DNA of 64,000 nucleotides, from contig JAEXCN010000223.1 of NCBI GenBank assembly GCA_023402175.1, forward strand, positions 35,528 to 99,527, given 5' to 3'. Source of the stretch: Pseudomonadota bacterium (GTDB lineage Bacteria; Myxococcota_A; Polyangia; Polyangiales; Polyangiaceae). The translations under genes and the position numbers were made by a program. Within the stretch, counting starts at the first letter, position 1. The number at the start of each line of letters is the position of its first letter. Shown here piece after piece: positions 17,269 to 26,930 of the stretch. The notes below the pieces were generated by a model, which worked only from the letters and a program-made list of their open reading frames with translations, had not been told where the DNA came from and searched no databases.

Positions 17269-19115
17269 AGCGAAGCTCGGTACGCAAGGCGGCCCCCCTG
17301 TTCTTGCTCGGCCTCTTGACCATCGGGATCCACGGGCAAGGGTGCGGAGGAACCCGGGATACGTTCGGCGTCTCGCCGCCGCCCTTTGTCGAGGCCGAAG
17401 GTGGCGTCGAGGTCGATGCGTCCTGCAGCAGTCTGTACTGCTCACGCGATCTGAAGTCTGTCTATCGTGGTTGCGGCGGCGAGCGAACGGGTGAGATCGT
17501 CGAAACCTGCGGACCCGGAAAAGGCTGCGGAGACGGACACTGCGTCGACGCGTGCACGGCGTCCGAGATTTCGAAGGGCTCGGCAGGCTGCGACTTCTAC
17601 GCGGTTGCCCCGGACGACTATGCCGGCGCTTGCTACGCCGCCCTCGTGGCGAATACCTGGGATCAGCCGGCCACGCTCACGGGTGAATGGAATGGCATGC
17701 CGCTCGATATCAGCCAATCCATCTACGACGTGACGAAGAACGCCGACGGAACGGAATCCTATACGCGAATCGATGGCCCGCTCGCGCCCGGTCAGATGGG
17801 CGTCGTCTTCCTGGCCCAATCGTCTCTGGAAACGCAGGTGCCTTGCCCGGTAGGCGTGAAGAGCGCTCTCGACGGACCGGTGACGTCGAAGGGGACATCG
17901 ATCAATCGTGGATTCCGAATCTCATCCACCGTTCCCGTCAGCGCGTATGCCATCTTCCCGTACGGCGGCGCTCGAGGGCATTACCCGACGGCGACGCTGC
18001 TCTTGCCCGTCTCCTCGTGGGAGAAGAGCTACCTCGCCGTGAGCCCCACGCGCATCGAGGTCGACGACTGGGAGCCCACCGGAGAAGGCCGGGAAGGTAC
18101 CGACCTCATCAAGGTCGCCGGACCTCGCTACGTGCAAATCGTCGCCGCCCAAGACGACACGACGGTCGCGATGAGACCCGTCGCGGACGTCTCCGACGGC
18201 ATCGGCGTCGTGGGCGTCGCGGCCGGACGTGTGAAGACATGGAAGCTGCAGCGAGGCCAGGTGCTCCAGCTCGCCCAGAACGACGACTTGACGGGCAGCG
18301 TCGTGAGCGCCGACAAGCCCGTCGGCCTCTTCGGCGGCGCGTATTGCTCCTTCGTCCCCTCCACGTGGTGGGCTTGTGACCTCATGCAACAGCAGATCCC
18401 TCCGCCCTCGCAATGGGGCCACGAATTTGCCGTCGCTCCGTTTCGCCCTCGATGGAGCCTCGCTCCGAACGACGACGTGCACGCCAAGCGAGAAAGCGTG
18501 CCTTACACGTTCGTCGGCGCGGTGGACGGCACCACGCTCGTCTACGACCCTTCGCCACCGCCGCGCGCACCGGCCACGCTTGCAGCCGGTCAAAAGGCGA
18601 CGTTCGAGACGGACATGATTTTCACCGTGCGCTCACAAGACGAGCAGCACCCGTTTTTCGTAGCGTCGTACATGCCGGGCGCAGACTATCGGGGCGGCCA
18701 CGCCGGGGCCGTACCGGGCGACCCCGATTTCGTCAACGTGGTGCCGACGGATCAATATCTCGATCGCTACGTATTCTTTGCCGACTTCACGTTTGCTCAG
18801 ACGTCGCTCACGGTCGTGCGACGGAAGACCGAGAGCGGCTTCTTGCCCGTGAACCTCGACTGCGCCGGAGAGATTTCCGATTTTCGGCCGATCGGCAACT
18901 CGGGTGAGTACGAATACGCGTGGGTGTTGCTCACGTCGTCGTATGCACCTCAGGTCTTCGGCGGACAAAGCTGCGGTTATGGTCGCCACGAGATCACGAG
19001 CAGCGGTCCGTTCGAGGTCACCGTCTGGGGCACCGACTACTACGCGAGCTACGGCTACCCCGGCGGCACGGGCCTCCGGCCCATCAGCCCGGTCAAGCCG
19101 AGCGCGGTGAACTGA
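17265..19115 (+). CDS. IgGFc-binding-like lipoprotein (module II, gene 8)
   Basis: 616 aa from the ATG at 17265 (overlaps the RCC1 stop); the earlier start at 17178 is inside that gene. A hydrophobic leader ends near GQGC, a poor lipobox. The Cys-rich head (CSSLYCSRDLKSVYRGCGG) is followed by the family core: VSAYAIFPYGGARGHYPTAT, LFGGAYCSF, FVNVVPTDQYLDRYVFFAD and the terminal VWGTDYYASYGYPGG. It is the last gene of module II; module III begins about 55 bases later. Surface adhesion is a family guess, not shown. Confidence 0.9.
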   Translation: MKRSSVRKAAPLFLLGLLTIGIHGQGCGGTRDTFGVSPPPFVEAEGGVEVDASCSSLYCSRDLKSVYRGCGGERTGEIVETCGPGKGCGDGHCVDACTASEISKGSAGCDFYAVAPDDYAGACYAALVANTWDQPATLTGEWNGMPLDISQSIYDVTKNADGTESYTRIDGPLAPGQMGVVFLAQSSLETQVPCPVGVKSALDGPVTSKGTSINRGFRISSTVPVSAYAIFPYGGARGHYPTATLLLPVSSWEKSYLAVSPTRIEVDDWEPTGEGREGTDLIKVAGPRYVQIVAAQDDTTVAMRPVADVSDGIGVVGVAAGRVKTWKLQRGQVLQLAQNDDLTGSVVSADKPVGLFGGAYCSFVPSTWWACDLMQQQIPPPSQWGHEFAVAPFRPRWSLAPNDDVHAKRESVPYTFVGAVDGTTLVYDPSPPPRAPATLAAGQKATFETDMIFTVRSQDEQHPFFVASYMPGADYRGGHAGAVPGDPDFVNVVPTDQYLDRYVFFADFTFAQTSLTVVRRKTESGFLPVNLDCAGEISDFRPIGNSGEYEYAWVLLTSSYAPQVFGGQSCGYGRHEITSSGPFEVTVWGTDYYASYGYPGGTGLRPISPVKPSAVN

Positions 19116-19169
19116 GACGGGATTCACGCGGCCCATCGTTTGTGCACGCGCCTCGTCCGTCCGGGTACG

Positions 19170-20234
19170 ATGGGGCGAGGTCTCGGATTGCCCCTCAGGC
19201 GGATCGGCACGCGCGCTCGGGCGTGGGGGATGGGAGGCGCCGTCGGGCTCGTCGTGGCGGTGTGGCCGAATTCGGCGCAGGCGGTGCCCTTCGAGCTGGC
19301 TTGGTCCGCTCCCGCGGGGTGTCCGTCCCGCGAGGAGGTTGTCGTCGCGACGCACGCCGATCTGGGAGAGCCGCGAACCGAAGCTCCGCCCGAGCTCTTC
19401 GTGAAAGGGGCCGTGCTGCCGACGAAGGGGGGCTTCGTCGTCACGCTCGCGCTCGAGGATGCCGCCGGTGTTGCTGTCGGCGAGCGCGAGGTGCGTGTCG
19501 AACGAGGGAGCTGCCAGGAGATTCTGAAACCGACTTCCGTAGTGCTCGCGATGATGATCGCGGTCGCGCGCCCTCCCGTCGAGGTGCGCGACGGTTCGAA
19601 AGACCCCGCGGCAACACCTTCTGCGGCGCGGAGCGTCTCGCCGCCGCCGGATGCGAACCCCGAACCGCGCGCGGTGCCTCCGCCCGCTGCGAGCCCCTCG
19701 CCGCTGGCCCCAGCGCGGAATCGTCTCTCGGTCGGCGCAGCCGGCGTGGGATCGACCGGCATCTTGCCGGAGGTTGGCCTCGGCTTCGGGCTGCACGCCT
19801 ATTTCCTCCCGCGGTCGATCCTCCTCCTGGGCCTCGAGGCGAGCTACGAAGTTGGAGGCTCGTTACGCGCGGCCGGAGGGGAGGTCGGGTTTCAGCTCTT
19901 CAGCGGGGGTATCCGCTTGGGCGTGCCGGTCCTTCGCAAAGGGCCGCTCGAGCTCATCCCGACGCTCGGCGCCGGCATCGCGCTGATCCGAACGGTGCCG
20001 ATCGGCTACGCCGCCGTCCAAAACGATCTCCGCGCAACGACCTTCGTCGGGCCTGGTGCGCTCCTACGTATCGAGCTCATCCGTTCGCTCGCCGCGGAGG
20101 TCCTCGTCGAAGTCCACCACCTCTTCGTTCGCGACCGCTTCCAGGTCGATGACGGAACAAGGCTTGATCGCATCCACCGCCCGAGTGCCTTCGAAGGGCG
20201 GATGTCGCTGGGATTGGCCTACGAGCTCCGTTAG
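19170..20234 (+). CDS. Exported protein with barrel-like C-terminus (module III, gene 1)
   Basis: 354 aa from ATG 19170; other possible starts are TTG 19140 and ATG 19230, the last giving the most compact signal peptide, which ends near NSAQA. The family motif SAPAGCP is followed by GSCQEILKPTSVVLAMMIAV, keeping the two Cys. A Pro-rich linker leads to a Gly-rich, strand-like C-terminal region of about 170 residues (LGFGLHAYFLPRSILLLGLE, ASYEVGGSL, LGLAYELR). It opens module III and precedes the sigma gene by 93 bases. Role inferred only. Confidence 0.78.
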   Translation: MGRGLGLPLRRIGTRARAWGMGGAVGLVVAVWPNSAQAVPFELAWSAPAGCPSREEVVVATHADLGEPRTEAPPELFVKGAVLPTKGGFVVTLALEDAAGVAVGEREVRVERGSCQEILKPTSVVLAMMIAVARPPVEVRDGSKDPAATPSAARSVSPPPDANPEPRAVPPPAASPSPLAPARNRLSVGAAGVGSTGILPEVGLGFGLHAYFLPRSILLLGLEASYEVGGSLRAAGGEVGFQLFSGGIRLGVPVLRKGPLELIPTLGAGIALIRTVPIGYAAVQNDLRATTFVGPGALLRIELIRSLAAEVLVEVHHLFVRDRFQVDDGTRLDRIHRPSAFEGRMSLGLAYELR

Positions 20235-20327
20235 CCGCGACCCCCGGCGCCCGACGCTGCCGACTCAATCGACACGAAGTGGCGATCACGTCATAAATTT
20301 CACGGGCGCCGAGCATTTGATCCGTAG

Positions 20328-20864
20328 GTGCAGGCCTCGATTGCTCACGTCGCGCCGCGGGAGACCGCCGGTGACGCAGTGCGTGCGCCGATGGCGATCG
20401 AGGCCCTCTTCTCTGCTTACGCAGGATTTGTCTGGCGCACTCTGCGGCACTTCGGGGTGAAGACGGTCGACCTCGAGGACGAGATGCAGGAGGTCTTCCT
20501 CGTGGCGCATCGTCGCCTCGCCCAATGGGACGGGCAGCAGCCTCGCCCGTGGCTCTATGGCATTGCCCGCCGCTGCGCGGCTGCGTATCGGCGGAAGAGT
20601 CATCGCCGTCACGAGGAGCCCGTCGAGACGGTGCCCGAAAACGTGGACGCACGCGACCTCTCGGTGCGCGCCGAGCTCGGTTTTCTGACCCGCATTCTCC
20701 AGGCGCTCGACGAGGACAGGCGAGCCGTTTTCCTTCTCTACGAAGTCGAAGAAATGTCGATGCGCGAAGTTGCCGAGGCAGTCCAATGCCCGCTTCAGAC
20801 GGCGTATGCCCGCTTCTACGCGGCGCGCCGCGAAATCACGCGCATTCTCGAAGAGGCGAAATGA
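20328..20864 (+). CDS. ECF-type RNA polymerase sigma factor (module III, gene 2)
   Basis: 178 aa from GTG 20328; an ATG at 20391 would give a shorter protein that still holds region 2. Region 2 core: DLEDEMQEVFLVAHRRL then PRPWLYGIARRCAAAYRRKS. Region 4: ALDEDRRAVFLLYEVEEMSM and PLQTAYARFYAARREI, a normal helix-turn-helix. The stop overlaps the anti-sigma-like start (ATGA). The start lies in a 14-base sequence that recurs at 21772 before the cysteine-rich gene. Confidence 0.92.
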   Translation: MQASIAHVAPRETAGDAVRAPMAIEALFSAYAGFVWRTLRHFGVKTVDLEDEMQEVFLVAHRRLAQWDGQQPRPWLYGIARRCAAAYRRKSHRRHEEPVETVPENVDARDLSVRAELGFLTRILQALDEDRRAVFLLYEVEEMSMREVAEAVQCPLQTAYARFYAARREITRILEEAK

Positions 20865-21694
20865 ACATCGACCGAGATCCTCTGCGTGCCGACTACGATG
20901 GGCCCGAGGCGGTGCGTGAGCTCGTGCGCGGTGTGCGCCACGACAACCCGGACAACGCGGCCATGGAGCGGATGACGAAGCGGCTGGCGACGGCGTGCGC
21001 GCTCTCGACGCCGGCTTCGGAAGCGAAGGTTCGGCTGCGTGCCGGAACGAATCCTACGTATTACGGTCTCGGACTTCTCGGCCTCGTCGTCGCGGGTGGA
21101 TTGGCATTCACCTGGCGAGTGACCGAGGCGCCGTCTGCGCCTCGCGCCGGCGAACCAGCGACGGCTCCCACCACCGATTCGGTCGTCACGCAGCCAGCAA
21201 CGACATGGCCCGACGAGTCTCGGACCCTCGAAGGGGCGGAGGATCGACCCACGGTTCCCGTGGACAGACTTCCGTCCGTTGCGGGACCGTCGAGGGCTTC
21301 GGCCTCACCGCCCATTGGCACGGGCCCGGCGACGACTGCGAAAGCCTCGGAGACGGCGTCAGCGACGGAGCTCGAGCTCTTTCAGCGCGCGAAAACGGCG
21401 CTTCTTTCGGACCCCGAGCGGGCGCTGTTGCTCACGAGCGAACAGGCGCGCGCGTATCCGTCCGGCGAGCTCGTGCAAGAACGAGAGGTGATTGCGGTCG
21501 AGGCGCTCTCGAAGCTCGGCCGCAAAGAGGAGTCATGGCAGCGCGCCGTCTCTCTCGTCCGGCGATTCCCGCGTACGCCGTACGCGCCACGACTCGAGAT
21601 CGCGGTCGGACGTCCTCTCTCTCCGGCGTCCAACAACGTGGAGCCGCCAGCGCAAGGGGACATCGGGAGCTCACCATCGGCCCCGAATCCGTGA
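20861..21694 (+). CDS. Putative membrane anti-sigma partner with TPR-like tail (module III, gene 3)
   Basis: 277 aa from ATG 20861 (ATGA with sigma); the long frame from 20525 is a shadow. Cytoplasmic head 1-65 without a zinc motif, transmembrane segment about 66-86 (YYGLGLLGLVVAGGLAF), linker with VDRLPS at 134-139, and TPR-like tail about 165-245 (RAKTALLSDPERALLLTSEQ, SKLGRKEESWQRAVSLVRRF). The C-terminal 25 residues are Pro/Ser-rich. Topology and place match the equivalents in modules II, IV and V. Confidence 0.83.
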   Translation: MNIDRDPLRADYDGPEAVRELVRGVRHDNPDNAAMERMTKRLATACALSTPASEAKVRLRAGTNPTYYGLGLLGLVVAGGLAFTWRVTEAPSAPRAGEPATAPTTDSVVTQPATTWPDESRTLEGAEDRPTVPVDRLPSVAGPSRASASPPIGTGPATTAKASETASATELELFQRAKTALLSDPERALLLTSEQARAYPSGELVQEREVIAVEALSKLGRKEESWQRAVSLVRRFPRTPYAPRLEIAVGRPLSPASNNVEPPAQGDIGSSPSAPNP

Positions 21695-21810
21695 ATTCGA
21701 TCGAATCGCTCAGCCTCCGGCCTTCGGTCTCGCTCGCCGCCCGTTGTTCGGCCTGATCGTCACTGTGCTCGGGTGCAGGCCTCGAATTCCTCCGTGAAGG
21801 GACAATCGAG

Positions 21811-22986
21811 ATGTTTCGACGCATCGCGCGCGTCAGCGCGCCATTTTCATTGACCGCATTCGCGGCGGTCTCGTGGGTCTTCGGAGGTTGTCGTGATTCC
21901 GATGTGACCATAGCCTTCGCGAACGACGCTGGGGCGAGCTCCTTCTCGAATCCGGATGCAGGCGTCGTCGAGGCGGGCATCGAGCTCCCTCTGTATTGCC
22001 CGACGGACAAGTGTCCAGAGGGATACACGACGTGCCCGAGCTCTCGATTCCCGTGTGACGTGAACCTGCAAACGGACAGGAACAATTGTGGCGCTTGCGG
22101 TTCAGCGTGTCCCGCCGGGTCGTTGGCCGAGACGTTCGAATGCATCGACGGCCGCTGCGTGCTGACCTGCGACCCCGCGGTCGGCAACGATTGCGATGGC
22201 CACGTCGACAATGGTTGCGAGACGCGTGCTTCCGACCGCAACAACTGCGGGGCATGCGGAAAAGTCTGTGCGGACCCGGCAAAGCCTTGTGTCAACTTGA
22301 ACGGCGCCAACTACGACTGTGGCTGCGGCGCCAACATGTTGGCGTGTGCGCTGGATCCCGAGTTTCCTTATTGCGTCGATCCGTACGACGACGACTACAA
22401 CTGTGGGGCATGCGATAATGCGTGCGATCGGAGCGACGACGGGGGTACGCCCCCGCCCAATTCCTATTATGGATGTGTGGGCGGGCAGTGCGGACATCTC
22501 AAGTGTCTGCGCCACACGGGAGACTGCGACAGCGACCGTCCCGGCTGCGAGACATCCCTGACGACGCGCGAGAACTGCGGCGCCTGCGGGAACGTCTGCC
22601 CCGATGGGGAAGACTGTCGAATGAACCTCGTGGGCCAATACGAGTGCATGTGCCCCGCGGGTCTGACCTACTGCAACGCGCGGTGCGTCGACCTCGGCAC
22701 CGACCCGAGGAACTGTGGAACCTGCGGGAAGCAGTGTGCCTCCGACTTCGACCTGACGAGCGTCGGAGTGTGTTCCTACGGCACGTGCGGACGTCAGTGC
22801 GTGTCCGGCCGAGCGGACTGCAACGGCAATCCTAGCGACGGCTGCGAGGTGAACACCAACAGCGATCCCCAGAACTGCGGCGGCTGCGGGATTGTCTGCG
22901 ATGCGGTCGCCGGTCAGGCGTGCGTCCGCGGTCGATGCGTGGTCGAGCCATGCAGCCAACCGGACGGAGGCCCGCTCGCGAAATGA
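21811..22986 (+). CDS. Cysteine-rich NCGxCGxxC lipoprotein (module III, gene 4)
   Basis: 391 aa, ATG 21811 after GAAGGGAC. Leader ends at VFGGC. Repeats NCGACGSAC, NCGACGKVC, NCGACDNAC, NCGTCGKQC and NCGGCGIVC, separated by DCDGHVDNGCET-like units. Its first mature segment (CPTDKCPEGYTTCPSSRFPC) aligns with the start of the paralogues in modules II, IV and V. Unlike those, it is separated from the anti-sigma gene by 116 bases that could hold an internal promoter. Overlaps propeller 1 by ATGA. Confidence 0.9.
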   Translation: MFRRIARVSAPFSLTAFAAVSWVFGGCRDSDVTIAFANDAGASSFSNPDAGVVEAGIELPLYCPTDKCPEGYTTCPSSRFPCDVNLQTDRNNCGACGSACPAGSLAETFECIDGRCVLTCDPAVGNDCDGHVDNGCETRASDRNNCGACGKVCADPAKPCVNLNGANYDCGCGANMLACALDPEFPYCVDPYDDDYNCGACDNACDRSDDGGTPPPNSYYGCVGGQCGHLKCLRHTGDCDSDRPGCETSLTTRENCGACGNVCPDGEDCRMNLVGQYECMCPAGLTYCNARCVDLGTDPRNCGTCGKQCASDFDLTSVGVCSYGTCGRQCVSGRADCNGNPSDGCEVNTNSDPQNCGGCGIVCDAVAGQACVRGRCVVEPCSQPDGGPLAK

Positions 22987-24203
22987 AAACACGACACTCG
23001 ATTCTCGCAGGCGGCTTGATCGTTTCGGCCTCCGTAGCCATCGGCGCGTGCGCCACAAGCGACCCGTCCCCGCCCGCGCCCATTCCCGAAAACGTGATTC
23101 CGGCAGGGGACGCTGATGCAGACGGTGCAGGCGAGGCCGGGGATGCCGGCCCGTGTATCGACTGCGAGTATTTCCCGGAGACGTGCTCGGGCGAGATCCT
23201 TTGCTCGAATGGGCTGTTCGAAACGGACGGCGAATTGAATCCTCGAGCGCAGATCAATTTCATCCGCGGCCGCTCCGAGAGCGACGTGTGGGTCGGTGGA
23301 GCGCTCGGGGTGCTCGCTCACTTCGACGGGAAGTCCTGGACGAGCTCGGACATCGGCAAGCGGGAGACGATCGCCGGCATCTGGCTCGGCGACTCGGCAG
23401 AGATGGCGCTCGTGTCGCTCGATACGCTCTATAGCCGTGGCCTCGATGTCCCCGATGGCTCGGTCCCGTCTGCCGGCGGCTGGACGCTACGCGATACGCC
23501 ACCGTTCCCGGACGACTACGAGTGGTGGGGGAGAAATCTCGTCTCGGCGTGGGCAGCGCCTGGGTCGGAATGGGTGTGGGGAGCCACCTGGGCGGTTCAG
23601 TGCGATTCGCCGGCGTGCTTCATCGACGACACGCTGCGTACCAGCGGTGTTTGGCGCATTCGCATTTCGCCGAGCCTCGAGATCGTCGACGCCATCGGCT
23701 CGGACATGTGCCAAGCGATCTCGTGCCGGGGCATGTCGAGCATCCACGGCTGGTCGGCCAGTGACATCTGGGCCGTGGGAGCGATGGGCTCGGCGCTCCG
23801 CATCAGCAGTGCGGAGAGCGAGACGCCGACGATCCGGACGTTCGATACGCAGACCTGGAACGCGCTGTACGGCGTGTGGGCGGCTTCCGAGTCGGACGCG
23901 TGGGCCGTCGGCGCGCACGGCGTCGTGCGCCACTACAGCGGCAATCGGACACGATGGGAGGTCGTCTCGGACGTGCCGACGACAAACGATCTTTTCGCTG
24001 TCTGGGGATCGTCGCCGTCCGACGTCTGGGCGGTGGGCGATGCGGCGACTGTCCTTCACTACGACGGCAAGAGTTGGTCGCGCGTGAAGATCGGCGGTCT
24101 CGGGAATCGTCGACCGAAGCTCACTGCCGTATGGGCACCGTCGCCGGGGCACGTCTGGATCGGTGGCCAGGGCGTCGTTCTTTCTCTTGGAGGTAAACCG
24201 TGA
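22983..24203 (+). CDS. Propeller lipoprotein 1 (module III, gene 5)
   Basis: 406 aa from ATG 22983 (ATGA); the upstream start 22920 lies inside the previous gene. Lipobox AIGAC. The Cys head (CIDCEYFPETCSGEILC) is followed by blades: SDVWVGGALGVLAHFDGKSW, SDIWAVGAMGSALRI, SDAWAVGAHGVVRHYSG and SDVWAVGDAATVLHYDGKSW. Same architecture as the module II gene with low sequence conservation outside the blade signatures, so the binding faces have diverged. Coupled by GTGA to propeller 2. Confidence 0.9.
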   Translation: MKTRHSILAGGLIVSASVAIGACATSDPSPPAPIPENVIPAGDADADGAGEAGDAGPCIDCEYFPETCSGEILCSNGLFETDGELNPRAQINFIRGRSESDVWVGGALGVLAHFDGKSWTSSDIGKRETIAGIWLGDSAEMALVSLDTLYSRGLDVPDGSVPSAGGWTLRDTPPFPDDYEWWGRNLVSAWAAPGSEWVWGATWAVQCDSPACFIDDTLRTSGVWRIRISPSLEIVDAIGSDMCQAISCRGMSSIHGWSASDIWAVGAMGSALRISSAESETPTIRTFDTQTWNALYGVWAASESDAWAVGAHGVVRHYSGNRTRWEVVSDVPTTNDLFAVWGSSPSDVWAVGDAATVLHYDGKSWSRVKIGGLGNRRPKLTAVWAPSPGHVWIGGQGVVLSLGGKP

Positions 24204-25552
24204 AGAGGGCGGTTCTATTCACGTGCGCCTCGCTGACGGTAGCGGCTGCCGGCGCGTGCGCTTCGTCCGAAGATCGTGAGCCAGGCTCGTCGCCCGGACC
24301 GGATGCGGAGGCCCTTCCAGGTTCCGATGCTTCGCCGAACGAAGAGAGGGCGGACGCCGGGACGGACGCGGCGACGTGCAGTGCCGCGGGCTGGTGCCCA
24401 ACGCCGCTCCCCGACGCGGATCTGACGTTGAAGGACATCTGGGCGTTTCCCGGCCGCGCGTTCGCCATTGCGGAGAGCCCGACGCTCGGCGCGAAGGTGC
24501 TCGAGTGGACGGAGGCGGAAGGAAAATGGTTCTACATCGACGACAACGCGCAAAACAAGGCGGGCCGCGGTCAGTACGTCGGGAAGATATGGGCGCCCAG
24601 CGAAGATGAAATCTACTTCACCGTGGCGCCCAGGACAGTATTCCACGGGAGTCGAGCTGTCGGCGGCAACGGTTCCGGTTTCGGCAGCAACTGGTCGTGG
24701 GAGCACTGGCAGCTCGAAGATCGGATTCCGATCTACGACTCGCCGATGGTCGAGGCCCTCAGCGAGTTTTTCCCTGAGCACTACCGCGGGCGTCCCTGGG
24801 ATTCCGCGGCGAACGCCGAGCTCACGTCTCTCGGCGTTTACGGCACGAGCCCCGACGACGTCTACGCTTGGTACGGGAACGCAATCTCTCGTTTGACGAT
24901 CGGAGCTGCAGGCGACCGTGCTTGGGTCGTGGAGTACGTCGCCGACGATCTCGATTACGAAGACGAACAACTCTTCTTCCTCGGAGCAACCGCGACGAAC
25001 GGAGGCGACATCTGGTTCGTCGGCGGACGGGGCAGTTATCCCGGCGACAATCGTACGTGCGCCATCGCCGTGCGCAGGACGGGTGGAACCTACCGTCGCG
25101 TCGTCGACGGCGTAGGAGCGTGGTACCCGACCTGGTGTGACGAAAGAGAAGGGACCGCTCTCGTCGGCGGCGCCGTCGGCTGGCTCACCGACGTCCATGC
25201 GACATCGCCGAATGGCGTCATCGGCCTCAAAGGAGGCCAGACCATCGCCGGTATCTCGGTGGTCGCCGACGACGCCTACTCGGTCGAGACGTCGGCTATC
25301 CCGAGCATGTCGTTCATGCATCCGCGATTCTTGTCGATGTGGGCGGCTGCAGATGGGCCGATTTGGCTTGGTGGGACCAATATCGTCGTTCGCGGGGACG
25401 ATGTCTGGAATGACGGTGGTGCTTATGAGATTTCGACGCTGTCGCTCAACGGGGCATGGCTCGGTACGCCCATCTACCAAGTTCGAGCATCTTCCAAGGG
25501 CGACGTGTGGGCGGTCGGAGCTGGGTATGCACTACACAAGACGACTCCTTGA
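24200..25552 (+). CDS. Propeller lipoprotein 2 (module III, gene 6)
   Basis: 450 aa, GTG 24200 (GTGA). Lipobox AAGAC. The head CSAAGWCPTPLP fits the CxxxGxC...LP signature of all second propellers. Blades are more irregular than in the paralogues (DIWAFPGRAFAIAE, DDVYAWYGNAISRL, GDIWFVGGRG, GPIWLGGTNIVV, GDVWAVGAGYALHKT). The RCC1 gene begins 26 bases before its stop, a larger overlap than elsewhere. Confidence 0.88.
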   Translation: MKRAVLFTCASLTVAAAGACASSEDREPGSSPGPDAEALPGSDASPNEERADAGTDAATCSAAGWCPTPLPDADLTLKDIWAFPGRAFAIAESPTLGAKVLEWTEAEGKWFYIDDNAQNKAGRGQYVGKIWAPSEDEIYFTVAPRTVFHGSRAVGGNGSGFGSNWSWEHWQLEDRIPIYDSPMVEALSEFFPEHYRGRPWDSAANAELTSLGVYGTSPDDVYAWYGNAISRLTIGAAGDRAWVVEYVADDLDYEDEQLFFLGATATNGGDIWFVGGRGSYPGDNRTCAIAVRRTGGTYRRVVDGVGAWYPTWCDEREGTALVGGAVGWLTDVHATSPNGVIGLKGGQTIAGISVVADDAYSVETSAIPSMSFMHPRFLSMWAAADGPIWLGGTNIVVRGDDVWNDGGAYEISTLSLNGAWLGTPIYQVRASSKGDVWAVGAGYALHKTTP

Positions 25553-26930
25553 AAGGCGCTATTCGAGCGTTTTCGTCATCGTCGGCTCTCTGATCGCCGG
25601 CACGCTCGGCGCGAGCTGCTCGATCTCCGATGCTGGCCAAGTTCCCGGCGCGCACGACGCGGCATCCGACGGGTCCGGGGAGGTCGCCGATGCTTCGGCC
25701 GCCGATGCCACGCCGGAGGGCGATGGCGCGCCCCCGTTCGATGGCGGCCCGCGCCCCGTGGTTTGTGCGTCCACCTCGTGCGCCACGAAGCTCGTGACGA
25801 CGCGTGGCAAGCTCGTGAAGAAGGGGGGCCACGTCGCCTCCGACTTCACGGAGGGGTTCTGCGCGTTGCTTCACGACGGCACCGTTGCGTGCTGGGGCGC
25901 CGGCGGCGCTGGACAGCTCGGCCGCGGAGACGACGCAGGCACGGCCGACGACGCAACGCCGGCGCGCGTCGTCGGGCTCACCGACATCGTCGAGCTCGAT
26001 CACACTTGCGCGGTCGACAAGGCTGGAGCGGTGTTCTGCTGGGGGACCGGACCGTTCGTTCGCGATCCGTCTCTCGTCAACACCACCGAGCCTACGCCCG
26101 TGAAGGTCGATATCCCGCGAGCGACGAAAGTCGCCGTGGGCGCCGCTGCCGCCTGCGCTTTGGCCGACGGCAACGTGTTTTGTTGGGGAGGAAACCTCCA
26201 TGGTCAGCTCGCTCCGCTCGAGACGGAGCCGCCGTCCGCAGTTCTCACTCCGAGGGCAATCGAGCTTCCCCATGGAGCTCCACTCCGCGATCTCCTCGTC
26301 GGTGACGCCGTGTTCGCCGTTCGCGATGACGGGACGTTCGTCACCTGGGGAGCAAACCCTCCGCTCGCGCGCGTCTCGTCCCTGTTTCCTGATCCGCACC
26401 CGGAACCCAGTGCTCTCGCCGGCGTCTCGATGCTCGATATCGCCGACGACAACGCGTGTGCTGCAGCCGGCGGCACGGCCTACTGCTGGGGGACGGTCAC
26501 GCCGGGACCCTCCGATCCGAGCACGAGCGAACCGCGGGTCGATCGTGCGCTTCCTGCGCCGGTCGTGACGCCCGAGCCGGTCGTTCAGATCGCCACGACG
26601 CGTACGCTCGTCGAGCGCGCCGACTACTCGCCGCCGGTGACACGGCGGGCACAGCGTTGGTGCGCGGTGGGCGCCTCCGGCGCGGTGTACTGCTGGGGAT
26701 ACAACGCAGGTGGGCAGGCCGGCGACGGAACGAAGGACTACGCATACGAAGCAGTGAAAGTCGTCAACCTCCCGGCTCCCGCTGCGCAGGTCAAGGCAAC
26801 GCCCGAGGCGACGTGCGCGCTCCTCACGACCGGCAAAATCTATTGCTGGGGAACGAATTATTACGGACAGCTCGGCAACGGCAACATCCGAGTCGCGAGC
26901 CTCACGCCACAGGAGGCGGTATTGCCATGA
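25527..26930 (+). CDS. RCC1-repeat lipoprotein (module III, gene 7)
   Basis: 467 aa from ATG 25527, chosen because it alone gives a signal peptide with lipobox GASC; the frame upstream to 25137 is a shadow of propeller 2. The head CASTSCATKLVTTRGK carries an insertion before the first blade. Blades: ACWGAGGAGQLG, FCWGTGPF, FCWGGNLHGQLA, a degenerate VTWGANPPL, YCWGTVTPG, YCWGYNAGGQAG and YCWGTNYYGQLG, giving seven. Coupled by ATGA to the IgGFc-like gene. Confidence 0.9.
   Translation: MHYTRRLLERRYSSVFVIVGSLIAGTLGASCSISDAGQVPGAHDAASDGSGEVADASAADATPEGDGAPPFDGGPRPVVCASTSCATKLVTTRGKLVKKGGHVASDFTEGFCALLHDGTVACWGAGGAGQLGRGDDAGTADDATPARVVGLTDIVELDHTCAVDKAGAVFCWGTGPFVRDPSLVNTTEPTPVKVDIPRATKVAVGAAAACALADGNVFCWGGNLHGQLAPLETEPPSAVLTPRAIELPHGAPLRDLLVGDAVFAVRDDGTFVTWGANPPLARVSSLFPDPHPEPSALAGVSMLDIADDNACAAAGGTAYCWGTVTPGPSDPSTSEPRVDRALPAPVVTPEPVVQIATTRTLVERADYSPPVTRRAQRWCAVGASGAVYCWGYNAGGQAGDGTKDYAYEAVKVVNLPAPAAQVKATPEATCALLTTGKIYCWGTNYYGQLGNGNIRVASLTPQEAVLP

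Larger units (their letters stand above)
9603..19115 (+). repeat. Module II: eight-gene surface lipoprotein/sigma unit
   Basis: Genes 1-8 in the order barrel-like, sigma, anti-sigma-like, Cys-rich, propeller 1, propeller 2, RCC1, IgGFc-like. Overlapping junctions at 11330, 13341, 14570, 15898 and 17265. Length 9.5 kb. Confidence 0.9.
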
